From NCBI RefSeq assembly GCF_031456835.1, contig NZ_JAVDVK010000001.1:2108001-2172000 (forward strand): a stretch of 64,000 nt of DNA, given 5' to 3'. The stretch comes from Leifsonia shinshuensis. GTDB lineage: Bacteria; Actinomycetota; Actinomycetes; Actinomycetales; Microbacteriaceae. Position numbers and translations under genes: made by a program. Below the pieces are notes generated by a model that was not told the origin of the DNA, searched no databases, and saw only the letters and a program-made list of their open reading frames with translations. Below are positions 36,542 through 43,468 of the stretch, piece after piece (within the stretch, counting starts at the first letter, position 1; each line of letters starts with the position of its first letter).

Positions 36542-37198
36542 TTACTTCGCGGGGGGCATCAGCACCGAGTCGATGAGGTAGACGGTCGCGTTGGCGGTGT
36601 GGACGCCGCCGCAGATCACGTTGGCGTCGTTGACCTTCAGCGAGTCACCCGAGCCGGTCACCGTGACGTCGCCGCCCTCGACGGTCTTGTGCGTGCCGAC
36701 GATCTCCTTCGGGGAGAGCTGACCGGGCACCACGTGGTAGGTCAGGATGGAGGTCAGCGTCGCAGCGCCGGCGTCCGTCTTGAGCGTGTCGATGGTCGCG
36801 GGGTCGATCTTCTTGAACGCGTCGTCGACCGGGGCGAAGACGGTGAACTGTCCGCCGTTCAGGGTGTCGACCAGGTTGACGTTCGGGTTGAGCTTGCCGG
36901 AGACCGACGCGACCAGCGTGGTCAGCAGCGGGTTGTTGCTCGCGGCGGTGGCCACCGGGTCCTCGGCCATGCCGGCGACCGAGCCGGAGCCCGACGGGAC
37001 CTGCTTGGCGTAGGCGGCGCAGCCGGGGCCGACGAGGTCGGCGGCCGGGTCCATGGTGGACGCCGACGGGCTGGACGACTCCATCGGAGCGCTGGACTTG
37101 TCGTTCGTGGCCGAGCCGGCTCCGGACGAACAGGCGGTCAGGGCCAGGGCGGCGGCGGCGAGCAGGCCGGCCGCTGCGAGACGGGCAGTGGTTCGCAT
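36542..37198 (-). CDS. Fasciclin-domain lipoprotein (MPT83/MPB70-like)
   Basis: A 218-residue surface lipoprotein. The lipobox LTAC places the lipidated cysteine at residue 23, followed by a Ser-rich linker and one fasciclin domain (about 65-218). The domain contains [20 protein letters not shown], the H1-like box [14 protein letters not shown] and the H2-like [14 protein letters not shown]. Homologues in mycobacteria are adhesin-like and controlled by SigK. It is divergent from a molybdopterin oxidoreductase gene, a pairing also seen near SigK loci in actinobacteria; no sigK gene is present here. Confidence 0.9.
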   Translation of the reverse strand: MRTTARLAAAGLLAAAALALTACSSGAGSATNDKSSAPMESSSPSASTMDPAADLVGPGCAAYAKQVPSGSGSVAGMAEDPVATAASNNPLLTTLVASVSGKLNPNVNLVDTLNGGQFTVFAPVDDAFKKIDPATIDTLKTDAGAATLTSILTYHVVPGQLSPKEIVGTHKTVEGGDVTVTGSGDSLKVNDANVICGGVHTANATVYLIDSVLMPPAK

Positions 37199-37279
37199 GA
37201 TTGTTCTCCTTCAAGGGATGCTGCTGATCAAGAGGCCACCGCTGTGGCGGTCATCAGGGGTTCGGGATGGCGGCGGAAT

Positions 37280-37296
37280 CGGATTGGACCAATCCG
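37280..37296. promoter_or_regulatory. 17-nt palindrome in the fasciclin/oxidoreductase divergent promoter
   Basis: CGGATTGG-A-CCAATCCG is a perfect odd palindrome, 30 bases before the oxidoreductase start and 80 bases from the fasciclin start. It is a strong candidate operator for a dimeric regulator acting on one or both genes. Confidence 0.55.
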
Positions 37297-37326
37297 CGGC
37301 ACCCCCGGTCACGAACCAGAAGCGTG

Positions 37327-38883
37327 ATGAATCAGCGCACGAAGAACAGGGCCGGCACCATCCTCTGGGCGGCCCTCGCGGGCGCTGTCAGCGGAGGGGT
37401 GTTCCTGGCCGTCGCCGAACTGGTCGCCCTGGTCACCGTGAGGGACGCCGGCCCGATCCTGGCCGTCGGCTCGTTCGTCATCGACATCGTGCCGCGCTGG
37501 GCGAAGGAGTTCGCCATCGAGGTGTTCGGCTCGAACGACAAGCTGTTCCTGCTCGCCTCGCTCGGGCTCGCCGTCTTCGTGGCCGCCGCCGTCGCGGGCG
37601 TGCTGGAGCTGTGGCGCCGCCGGCTCGGCGCCGCTCTGTTCGCGGTCGCGGGCGTCGTCGCCGTCGTGGCGACGCTGACCCGCACGGGCGCGACGCTGCT
37701 CTCCGCGCTGCCGTCGGCCGTGGGCGCGGTCGCCGGCGCGCTCCTCCTCACGTTCCTCATCGGGCGCCTCCGCCGCTGGCGCGACGCGCGCGCGGCGGGC
37801 GCCGCCGAAGCGGGCCTCGACCGCCGCCGCTTCCTCGTGCTCACCGGTGTCGCGGCGGTCGGAGCCGTCGTCGCCGGCGTGGGGTCGCGGCTCGGCTCGG
37901 CCGCGACCTCGTCCATCGCTGCGATCCGCGCGGCGGTACGCCTCCCCGCCCCGCGCTCTCGCGTGACGGTGCCCGCCGGCGCGGAGCTCGACGTGCCGGG
38001 CATCTCCCCGCTCTTCACCGCCAACGCCGACTTCTACCGGGTGGACACCGCGCTCACCGTGCCGTCCGTCGACCCCGCGACCTGGAAGCTGACCGTCGAC
38101 GGGATGGTCGAGAAGCGCGTCGAGCTCAGCTTCCAGGACCTCCTCGACATGGGACTGGACGAGTACTCCGTGACCCTGACCTGCGTCTCGAACGAGGTCG
38201 GCGGCAACCTCGTCGGCACGGCGAAGTGGCTCGGCGTCCGGGTGCGGGACGTGCTGGCCATGGCACGCCCCCGCTCGGGCGCCGACATGGTCCTCTCCCG
38301 CAGCGTGGACGGGTTCACGGCGAGCACGCCGCTGCAGGCGCTGACGGATGCGAACCGCGACGCGATCCTGGCGGTCGCCATGAACGGCAAGCCGCTGCCG
38401 CTCGAGCACGGCTTCCCGGTGCGGATGGTCGTGCCCGGGCTCTACGGGTACGTCTCGGCGACCAAGTGGCTGACCGAGCTGAAGGTGACGACGTTCGCCG
38501 CCGACCAGGCGTACTGGACGCCGCGCGGCTACAGCGCCAAGGCGCCGATCAAGTTGTCGAGCCGCATCGACACGCCGCGCGTCGACAAGCCGGTGGCCGC
38601 CGGTCCGACGAAGATCGCCGGCGTCGCCTGGGCTCAGACCGTCGGCATCCGGAGCGTCGAGGTGAAGATCGACGGCGGCGACTGGCAGCAGGCGAAGCTC
38701 TCGACGCCGATCAACGCCGACACGTGGGTGCAGTGGTCGCTCGACTGGCAGGCAACGAGCGGCAGCCACACCCTCTCGGTCCGCGCGACCGATCGCGCCG
38801 GCCGGATGCAGGAGCAGAAGCGCGAGCCGATCGCTCCGAACGGGTCGACCGGCTGGCAGCAGACGTTCGTCCGCGTGAGCTGA
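37327..38883 (+). CDS. Molybdopterin-dependent oxidoreductase (sulfite oxidase fold) fused to a membrane domain
   Basis: A 518-residue membrane protein. The first about 140 residues contain four hydrophobic helices, and a fifth follows RRRFLVLTGVAAVGAVVAGVGSRLG (about 165-190), an R-R-R-F run resembling a Tat signal. The outside part is a sulfite oxidase-type molybdenum-cofactor domain (about 225-410). There LTCVSNEVGGNLVGTAKWLGVRVRDVL carries the Mo-ligand Cys and VRMVVPGLYGYVSATKWLTEL follows. A C-terminal Ig-like dimerisation domain ends with SVRATDRAGRMQ. The electron acceptor and substrate are unknown. GTG 37324 is an equally possible start. Confidence 0.88.
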   Translation: MNQRTKNRAGTILWAALAGAVSGGVFLAVAELVALVTVRDAGPILAVGSFVIDIVPRWAKEFAIEVFGSNDKLFLLASLGLAVFVAAAVAGVLELWRRRLGAALFAVAGVVAVVATLTRTGATLLSALPSAVGAVAGALLLTFLIGRLRRWRDARAAGAAEAGLDRRRFLVLTGVAAVGAVVAGVGSRLGSAATSSIAAIRAAVRLPAPRSRVTVPAGAELDVPGISPLFTANADFYRVDTALTVPSVDPATWKLTVDGMVEKRVELSFQDLLDMGLDEYSVTLTCVSNEVGGNLVGTAKWLGVRVRDVLAMARPRSGADMVLSRSVDGFTASTPLQALTDANRDAILAVAMNGKPLPLEHGFPVRMVVPGLYGYVSATKWLTELKVTTFAADQAYWTPRGYSAKAPIKLSSRIDTPRVDKPVAAGPTKIAGVAWAQTVGIRSVEVKIDGGDWQQAKLSTPINADTWVQWSLDWQATSGSHTLSVRATDRAGRMQEQKREPIAPNGSTGWQQTFVRVS

Positions 38884-38944
38884 GCGCGCCCGGGCGAGTA
38901 CAGCATCCACGGGTCTCCCATCCTCCGCCGGTAGCGTCGTCGGC

Positions 38945-39634
38945 ATGACGGGAACGACGCTCGCCCTCGCCCTTCCGACCGCCTCCCCCTCTTCCACCGA
39001 CCCGGCAGACCTCGGCGGCATCGCGGGCGCCGCCGCCCGCGTGATGACCGCGCTCGGCGAGGTCGGGGTCGGCATCTGCGCGCTCGCGGAGGTGGTGTTC
39101 CCGCCCATCCCGAGCGAGGTCATCCTTCCGTTCGCCGGGTTCCTCGCCTTCCAGGGCTCGCTCAACGTGGTCCTGGTGCTGCTCGCAGCGACGCTCGGCA
39201 GCTTCGCGGGGGCCGTCGTGCTCTACCTGCTCGGCCGGAGGCTGGGCGAGGATCGGGCGGTGCGGCTGCTGGCCCGGCTGCCGCTCGTGGACGAGAGCGA
39301 CTTCCGCACGTCGGCGGACTGGCTGCGCCGCCACGGCCGCGGTGCGGTGTTCTTCGGCCGGCTCGTGCCTCTGGTCCGCAGCCTCATCTCACTGCCGGCC
39401 GGCGCGACCCGGATGCCGTTCGGCCGGTTCGCGCTCTTCACCCTGGCCGGGACGCTGCTGTGGAACTCCCTGCTGGTGGGCGCCGGCTTCGCCCTCGGCA
39501 CGCAGTACCACCTGGTGGAGCGCTACACCGAGTACCTCGATGTCGTGATCTACGCCGCCGTAGGCCTGACGCTGGCCTGGCTGATCGTCCGGCGCGTGCG
39601 CCGGTCGCGCGCCCGTCGCGGCGAAGCCGAGTAG
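38945..39634 (+). CDS. DedA-family membrane protein
   Basis: A 229-residue integral membrane protein of the DedA/SNARE-associated family, linked to membrane lipid (undecaprenyl phosphate or phospholipid) translocation and proton-motive-force upkeep. EVVFPPIPSEVILPFAGFLA is the family E-x3-P-x-P-S-E motif. FFGRLVPLVRSLISLPAGATRMPFGRFALFTLAG is the F-x-R-x2-P-x2-R-x3-P-x-G-A signature, with four to six helices overall. It stands alone; the following gap (39635-39782) contains a palindromic CGGGGCGCGCCCCG at 39652-39665. Confidence 0.9.
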   Translation: MTGTTLALALPTASPSSTDPADLGGIAGAAARVMTALGEVGVGICALAEVVFPPIPSEVILPFAGFLAFQGSLNVVLVLLAATLGSFAGAVVLYLLGRRLGEDRAVRLLARLPLVDESDFRTSADWLRRHGRGAVFFGRLVPLVRSLISLPAGATRMPFGRFALFTLAGTLLWNSLLVGAGFALGTQYHLVERYTEYLDVVIYAAVGLTLAWLIVRRVRRSRARRGEAE

Positions 39635-39732
39635 GCCTGCAGAACGGGCGCCGGGGCGCGCCCCGACTCCAGAACGAGACGGGGCGCACTCCCCCAAGTG
39701 ACGGCGCAGACGGCCGTCGTTTTCCCCGGCTT

Positions 39733-39763
39733 AAAACATACTGACTTACCGGTTTGACCGCAA
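39733..39763 (-). promoter_or_regulatory. Antisense promoter overlapped by an ARE-like palindrome
   Basis: On the minus strand TTGCGG (39763-39758), a 17-base spacer and TATGTT (39740-39735) form a promoter aimed at the 3' end of dedA. The spacer is largely covered by AAACATACTGACTTACCGGT plus TTGA, an imperfect dyad resembling elements bound by gamma-butyrolactone-receptor-type repressors. The adjacent gene encodes a ScbR-like TetR protein. Confidence 0.4.
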
Positions 39764-39782
39764 CAACCGCTTTCCCGACTGC

Positions 39783-40364
39783 TCAGGATGCGGTGAGAGC
39801 CGGGCGCAGCGCATCCCACATGCGGGTCACATCCCGGGGCAACCCCTCCAGGGTGCCGAGCTCGTCGGCGATCATGTAGGCGCCGAAGAAGGAGTGCACC
39901 GCCACCGTGGCGAGCTCGCGCGCATCCACGCCACGAAGCCCCCGGTCGTCGATCTCCTGCTGCAGCAGCCCACCGATGACCAGGATCCAGCGGTCGTACG
40001 GGCTCTGCTCGACCATCGGCGGGAACAGCGTCTGCGACAGCTTCATCGCCGCCCGCACCCGCACCTCCCGCACGAACACGGCGGCCACGCGCTGCGTCAG
40101 GTCTTCCGCGGCCGCGAGCCCCCGGAGGCCCGACTCGGCGACCTCTCCGATGATGACCGGCCAGTTGCCGTACTTGTCGTCGACAAGCGCCCGGGCGATG
40201 TCGAGCTTCGACTTGAAGTGGAAGTAGACCGCGCCCTTGGTGGAGCCGGTGCGCTCCACGATCCGCTCGAGCCGCGCGCCCTGGTACCCGTGCTCATCGA
40301 ACTCGGCGGCCGCGGCGTCGAGGATGGCGACCCGCGTTCGCTCGGCGCGTTCCTGTCTCGGCAT
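39783..40364 (-). CDS. TetR-family regulator, ScbR/gamma-butyrolactone-receptor-like
   Basis: A 193-residue repressor. The N-terminus RQERAERTRVAILDAAAAEFDEHGYQGARL and TGSTKGAVYFHFKSKLDIARALV match the DNA-binding domain of ScbR/ArpA-type receptors closely. The ligand domain (about 60-190) has AGMKLSQ-like VRAAMKLSQTLFPP and HSFFGAYMIADELGTLEGLP. No butyrolactone synthase (AfsA-like) is in the window, so the ligand is open. ATG 40364 is preferred; the frame is open to 40469. It lies 114 bases after arsC on the same strand. Confidence 0.85.
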   Translation of the reverse strand: MPRQERAERTRVAILDAAAAEFDEHGYQGARLERIVERTGSTKGAVYFHFKSKLDIARALVDDKYGNWPVIIGEVAESGLRGLAAAEDLTQRVAAVFVREVRVRAAMKLSQTLFPPMVEQSPYDRWILVIGGLLQQEIDDRGLRGVDARELATVAVHSFFGAYMIADELGTLEGLPRDVTRMWDALRPALTAS

Positions 40365-40478
40365 TACGCGTCGCCTGTCTGCAGAGGGGGAAGTGGACGA
40401 GACGACGATAGCGCGGCGATCCGGTGCGCCGACGGAAAGGGGACATCCGCGAGAGGGTTCTGCGAACATCCGCGCTGC

Positions 40479-40889
40479 TCAGGCCGGGAGGAGCTCCTTC
40501 AGCAGGGCCGATACGCGCGCCCGGATCTCGTCGCGGATCGGACGCACCTCGTCGATCGGGCGTCCGGCCGGGTCGGTGAGCTCCCAGTCCTCGTAGCGCT
40601 TGCCGGGGAAGATCGGGCAGGCGTCGCCGCAGCCCATCGTGATGACGACGTCGGATTCGCGCACGGCATCCGTGGTCAGGATGGCGGGGGTGTACCCGGC
40701 GATGTCGATGCCCTCCTCGGCCATCGCCTGCACGGCGACCGGGTTGATCGCGTCGCCCGGTTCGGAGCCCGCGGAGAGCACCTCGACGCGGTCGCCGCCG
40801 AGCTCGCGCAGGTAGCCGGCGGCCATCTGGCTGCGGCCCGCGTTGTGCACGCAGACGAACAGGACGGTGGGGCGGGCGGATGCGGTCAT
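40479..40889 (-). CDS. arsC: Arsenate reductase, thioredoxin/low-molecular-weight phosphatase type
   Basis: A 136-residue enzyme reducing arsenate to arsenite. The P-loop is VCVHNAGRSQMAA (about 13-25, nucleophile Cys in C-V-H-N-A-G-R-S). DVVITMGCGDACPIFPGKRYEDWELTDPAG carries the two further redox cysteines and the Asp of D-P-A-G. The variant matches the mycothiol/thioredoxin-linked actinobacterial group. ATG 40889 follows AGGAAG. It is downstream of a tiny Cys-rich gene and divergent from arsR. No arsenite pump gene is present in this locus. Confidence 0.92.
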   Translation of the reverse strand: MTASARPTVLFVCVHNAGRSQMAAGYLRELGGDRVEVLSAGSEPGDAINPVAVQAMAEEGIDIAGYTPAILTTDAVRESDVVITMGCGDACPIFPGKRYEDWELTDPAGRPIDEVRPIRDEIRARVSALLKELLPA

Positions 40890-40921
40890 CGGGTCTTCCT
40901 GTCGGCGGTCGGGGTGGCGGT

Positions 40922-40952
40922 CGGGCCGCCGCCCCGGAAGAGCGGCGGCCCG
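40922..40952 (-). promoter_or_regulatory. GC-only hairpin between the Cys-rich peptide gene and arsC
   Basis: CGGGCCGCCGC (40922-40932) pairs perfectly with GCGGCGGCCCG (40942-40952) across a 9-base loop. It begins 5 bases past the peptide stop and ends 33 bases before arsC. It lacks a T-run, so partial termination, RNase protection or differential expression of the two genes are possible roles. Confidence 0.65.
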
Positions 40953-40957
40953 GTGCG

Positions 40958-41026
40958 TCAGCAGCAGTCGGGCGGGCAGGACCCGTCCGGAAGCGGCTGG
41001 CACACGTCGGTCTCGCAGCAATCCAT
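40958..41026 (-). CDS. Putative 22-residue cysteine-rich peptide in the ars locus
   Basis: ATG 41026 is preceded by AAGGAGGT nine bases upstream, one of the best ribosome-binding sites in the window. The frame encodes 22 residues beginning MDCCETDVC and ending CPPDCC, with six cysteines (27 percent), four acidic residues, four prolines and no lysine or arginine. It is first on the leftward ars transcript, before arsC, and its start is 19-34 bases from an operator-like dyad. I know no named family. A thiol peptide binding arsenite or a leader peptide sensing cysteine or arsenic are the two obvious readings; both are inference. Confidence 0.6.
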   Translation of the reverse strand: MDCCETDVCQPLPDGSCPPDCC

Positions 41027-41044
41027 GTCGTTTCTACCTCCTTC

Positions 41045-41097
41045 ATCGACGTTTGTCGATGAACACAGGATGAACGCATACATTGACGACTGTCAAT
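41045..41097. promoter_or_regulatory. Twin ArsR-type operators in the ars divergent promoter
   Basis: ATCGAC-GTTT-GTCGAT (41045-41060) and ATTGAC-GACT-GTCAAT (41082-41097) are perfect 6-4-6 dyads centred 37 bases apart. The second contains a perfect minus-strand TTGACA -35 box (41096-41091). A rightward promoter TTGTCG-N17-GCATAC (41053-41081) would be blocked by either site. This suits ArsR autoregulation plus control of the Cys-rich/arsC side. Confidence 0.65.
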
Positions 41098-41117
41098 ATA
41101 GCGACGAGAATCTCCCC

Positions 41118-41468
41118 ATGGCCATCACCGAGCTGCTCCCCCTCCGCGACCTGCAGGCGTGCTGCGCGCCCATCACCCGCGAGGTCATCAGCGAGGAGAA
41201 CGCGGTCTCGGTCGCCCGCGCCATGAAGGCGCTCGCCGATCCCGCGCGGCTCCGGCTCCTGTCGATGGTCGCCGCGCACGCCGACGGCGAGGCGTGCGTC
41301 TGCGACCTCACCGAGCCGCTCGGCCTCTCCCAGCCGACGGTGTCGCACCACCTCAAGGTGCTCAGCGAGGCCGGATTCCTCTCCCGCACCAAGCGCGGGA
41401 CGTGGGCGTACTACCGCATCGTGCCGGGGTCGCTCGATGTGATCTCCGGGTTCCTCGCCACTGTCTGA
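41118..41468 (+). CDS. arsR: ArsR-family arsenic-responsive repressor
   Basis: A 116-residue winged-helix metalloregulator. AMKALADPARLRLLSMVAAH begins the fold. EACVCDL is the C-x-C-D metal-sensing motif at the recognition-helix start, SQPTVSHHLKVLSEAGFLSRTKRG is the helix-turn-helix, and TWAYYRI the wing. A CC pair near residue 14 (QACCAP) may add a ligand. An upstream in-frame ATG at 41070 would place the second operator inside the coding region, so ATG 41118 is preferred, though its ribosome site is weak. Confidence 0.88.
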   Translation: MAITELLPLRDLQACCAPITREVISEENAVSVARAMKALADPARLRLLSMVAAHADGEACVCDLTEPLGLSQPTVSHHLKVLSEAGFLSRTKRGTWAYYRIVPGSLDVISGFLATV

Positions 41469-41476
41469 GCGCGGGA

Positions 41477-41848
41477 TCAGTCCGCGGGGAGCTCGCGCAG
41501 TTCGGCGGTCCGCTCCCCCGGGTTGTCGCCCGTGTTGACCGTGCCCGCCGGCTCGACCATCATCACCAGGGCGTCGCCGTCGTCGACACGCGGCCGGTGC
41601 TCCACCCCGCGCGGAACGACGAAAACGTCGCGGGACCCGAGCTCCACGTCGCCGTCGCGCAGCTGGATCGTGAGCCGGCCCTCGATGACCAGGAACAGCT
41701 CGTCGGTCTCGGGATGCGCGTGCCAGACGAACTCACCGCGCAGGCGCGCCACCTTCACGTCGTAGTCGTTGACGCTCGCCAGACGGTGGGGCTGCCACGG
41801 CTCCGGGATGAGGGCGAAGGCCGCGTCGAGGTTGTGGACGGGGTTCAT
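41477..41848 (-). CDS. Cupin-domain protein
   Basis: A 123-residue single-domain cupin. GEFVWHAHPETDELFLVIEGRLTIQL is motif 1, with the H-x-H-x4-E metal ligands. DVFVVPRGVEHRPRV is motif 2 with the last His. The first residues (MNPVHNLDAAFALIPEPWQPHRLASVNDYDVKVARL) fit the small mannose-6-phosphate-isomerase-like cupins. It could be an isomerase, dioxygenase or sensor; substrate unknown. It is convergent with arsR across 8 bases. Confidence 0.85.
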   Translation of the reverse strand: MNPVHNLDAAFALIPEPWQPHRLASVNDYDVKVARLRGEFVWHAHPETDELFLVIEGRLTIQLRDGDVELGSRDVFVVPRGVEHRPRVDDGDALVMMVEPAGTVNTGDNPGERTAELRELPAD

Positions 41849-41922
41849 GGATGCAGCCTAGGACGGTCCGCGGACATCGGTCACGACCCCGGAACGTCGG
41901 AGGCCGGTGGTTGGATGGGCAC

Positions 41923-43446
41923 GTGCTCCTCGATGCGCTCGTGACCACGGCCGAGACCGTCGCCTCCACCCGGTCCCGGCTGGCCAAGGTGGATGCGCTG
42001 GCCGCGCTGCTCGGCGGGCTCGCGCCCGAGGAGATCGCCCCGGCGGTCGGCTTCCTCGTCGGCAAGGCGCGGCAGGGGCGCGTCGGCGTCGGCTGGCGCG
42101 GGCTCAGCGGCGCGATGGGCGATCCCTCCGCCGAGCCGTCGCTCACTGTCGACGACCTGGATGCGCTGCTCGACCGGCTCGCGGCCCTGTCCGGCACCGG
42201 ATCCGCCGCCGAGCGCACGCGCGTCCTCCAGGAGTTCTCGTCGCGGGCGACCGCGCGGGAGCAGGATTTCGTGACCCGCGTGCTGCTCGGCGAGATGCGG
42301 ACCGGCGCCCTGGAGGGCGTGCTGACCGATGCGATCGCCCGAGCGTCCGACCGCAGCGGCGACGTCGTGCGGCGGGCTGCGATGCTCTCCGGCGACCTCG
42401 GTGAGACGGCCCGGCTCGCCCTCACCGGAACGGCCGAGGAGTTGGAGGCGGTGGGTCTCGAGGTCGGCCGCCCGGTGCTCCCGATGCTCGCCGCATCCGC
42501 CCCGACGCCGACCGACGCGCTCGCGACGACGGGCCGGGCCTCGGTGGAGTACAAGCTCGACGGCGCGCGCATCCAGGTGCACCGGCACGGGGACGACGTC
42601 CGCGTCTTCACGCGCAACCTCGCGGACATCACGCACCGCCTTCCCGAGGTGGTCGAGGTGGTGCGCCGGCTCCCGGTGCGCGACGTCATCCTCGACGGCG
42701 AGACCCTCTCGCTCGACGAGGAGGGGGCGCCGCGTCCGTTCCAGGAGACCATGTCGCGCTTCGGCGCGGACGCCGCGCGCGAGACGGCCCTGCATCCCTG
42801 GTTCTTCGACGTGCTGCACGTCGACGGCCGCGACCTGCTCGACGAGCCGCTCTCCACCCGGCTCGCCGAACTGGAGCGGGTGGCGGGCGAGCACCGCATC
42901 CCGGGCGAGATCACCGACGACCCCGAGGTCGCCGAGCGGGTCTCGAGGGACGCGCTGGCCGCTGGGCAGGAGGGCGTCGTCGTGAAGGCGATCGACTCGC
43001 TCTACGCCGCCGGCCGCCGCGGGTCGAGCTGGGTGAAGGCCAAGCCGGTGCACACGTACGACCTGGTCGTGCTGGCCGTGGAGTGGGGCTCCGGGCGCCG
43101 GCAGGGGATGCTGTCGAACATCCACCTCGGCGCTCGCGACCCCGAGGGCGCGTACGGCGAGCCGGGCGGGTTCGTCATGGTGGGCAAGACGTTCAAGGGC
43201 CTCACCGACAAGCTGCTCGCCTGGCAGACCGAGCACTTCCAGGAGATCGAGGTGCGGCGCACGGCGGGCACCGTCTGGGTGGCGCCGACCACGGTCGTCG
43301 AGATCGCGATCGACGGCGTGCAGCGCTCCAGCCGCTACCCGGGCGGCATCGCGCTGCGGTTCGCGCGCGTGAAGCGCTACCGCGACGACAAGGACGCGGG
43401 CGAGGCGGACACGATCGGCACGCTGCGCGCGCTGCTGCGCGAGTGA
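41923..43446 (+). CDS. ligB: ATP-dependent DNA ligase (LigB type)
   Basis: A 507-residue ligase, the same length as mycobacterial LigB. An N-terminal DNA-binding domain (1-200, with GVGWRGLSGAMGD) precedes the catalytic core. The adenylated Lys211 is in VEYKLDGARIQVH. DVILDGETLS is motif III, EGVVVKAIDSLYAAGRRGSSWVKAKP holds motifs IV and V, and an OB domain ends the protein. It joins nicks using ATP, probably in repair, next to the essential NAD-dependent LigA elsewhere. The GTG start at 41923 gives the family N-terminus LLDALVTTAETVA; upstream residues do not match. Confidence 0.93.
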   Translation: MLLDALVTTAETVASTRSRLAKVDALAALLGGLAPEEIAPAVGFLVGKARQGRVGVGWRGLSGAMGDPSAEPSLTVDDLDALLDRLAALSGTGSAAERTRVLQEFSSRATAREQDFVTRVLLGEMRTGALEGVLTDAIARASDRSGDVVRRAAMLSGDLGETARLALTGTAEELEAVGLEVGRPVLPMLAASAPTPTDALATTGRASVEYKLDGARIQVHRHGDDVRVFTRNLADITHRLPEVVEVVRRLPVRDVILDGETLSLDEEGAPRPFQETMSRFGADAARETALHPWFFDVLHVDGRDLLDEPLSTRLAELERVAGEHRIPGEITDDPEVAERVSRDALAAGQEGVVVKAIDSLYAAGRRGSSWVKAKPVHTYDLVVLAVEWGSGRRQGMLSNIHLGARDPEGAYGEPGGFVMVGKTFKGLTDKLLAWQTEHFQEIEVRRTAGTVWVAPTTVVEIAIDGVQRSSRYPGGIALRFARVKRYRDDKDAGEADTIGTLRALLRE

Positions 43447-43468
43447 GACGCGTCGGTACGATGACCGC

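Noticed and set aside
40864..41062. Plus-strand small frames overlapping the ars gap
   Set aside because: They run opposite to the strongly supported Cys-rich frame and arsC leader and have no ribosome-binding sites.
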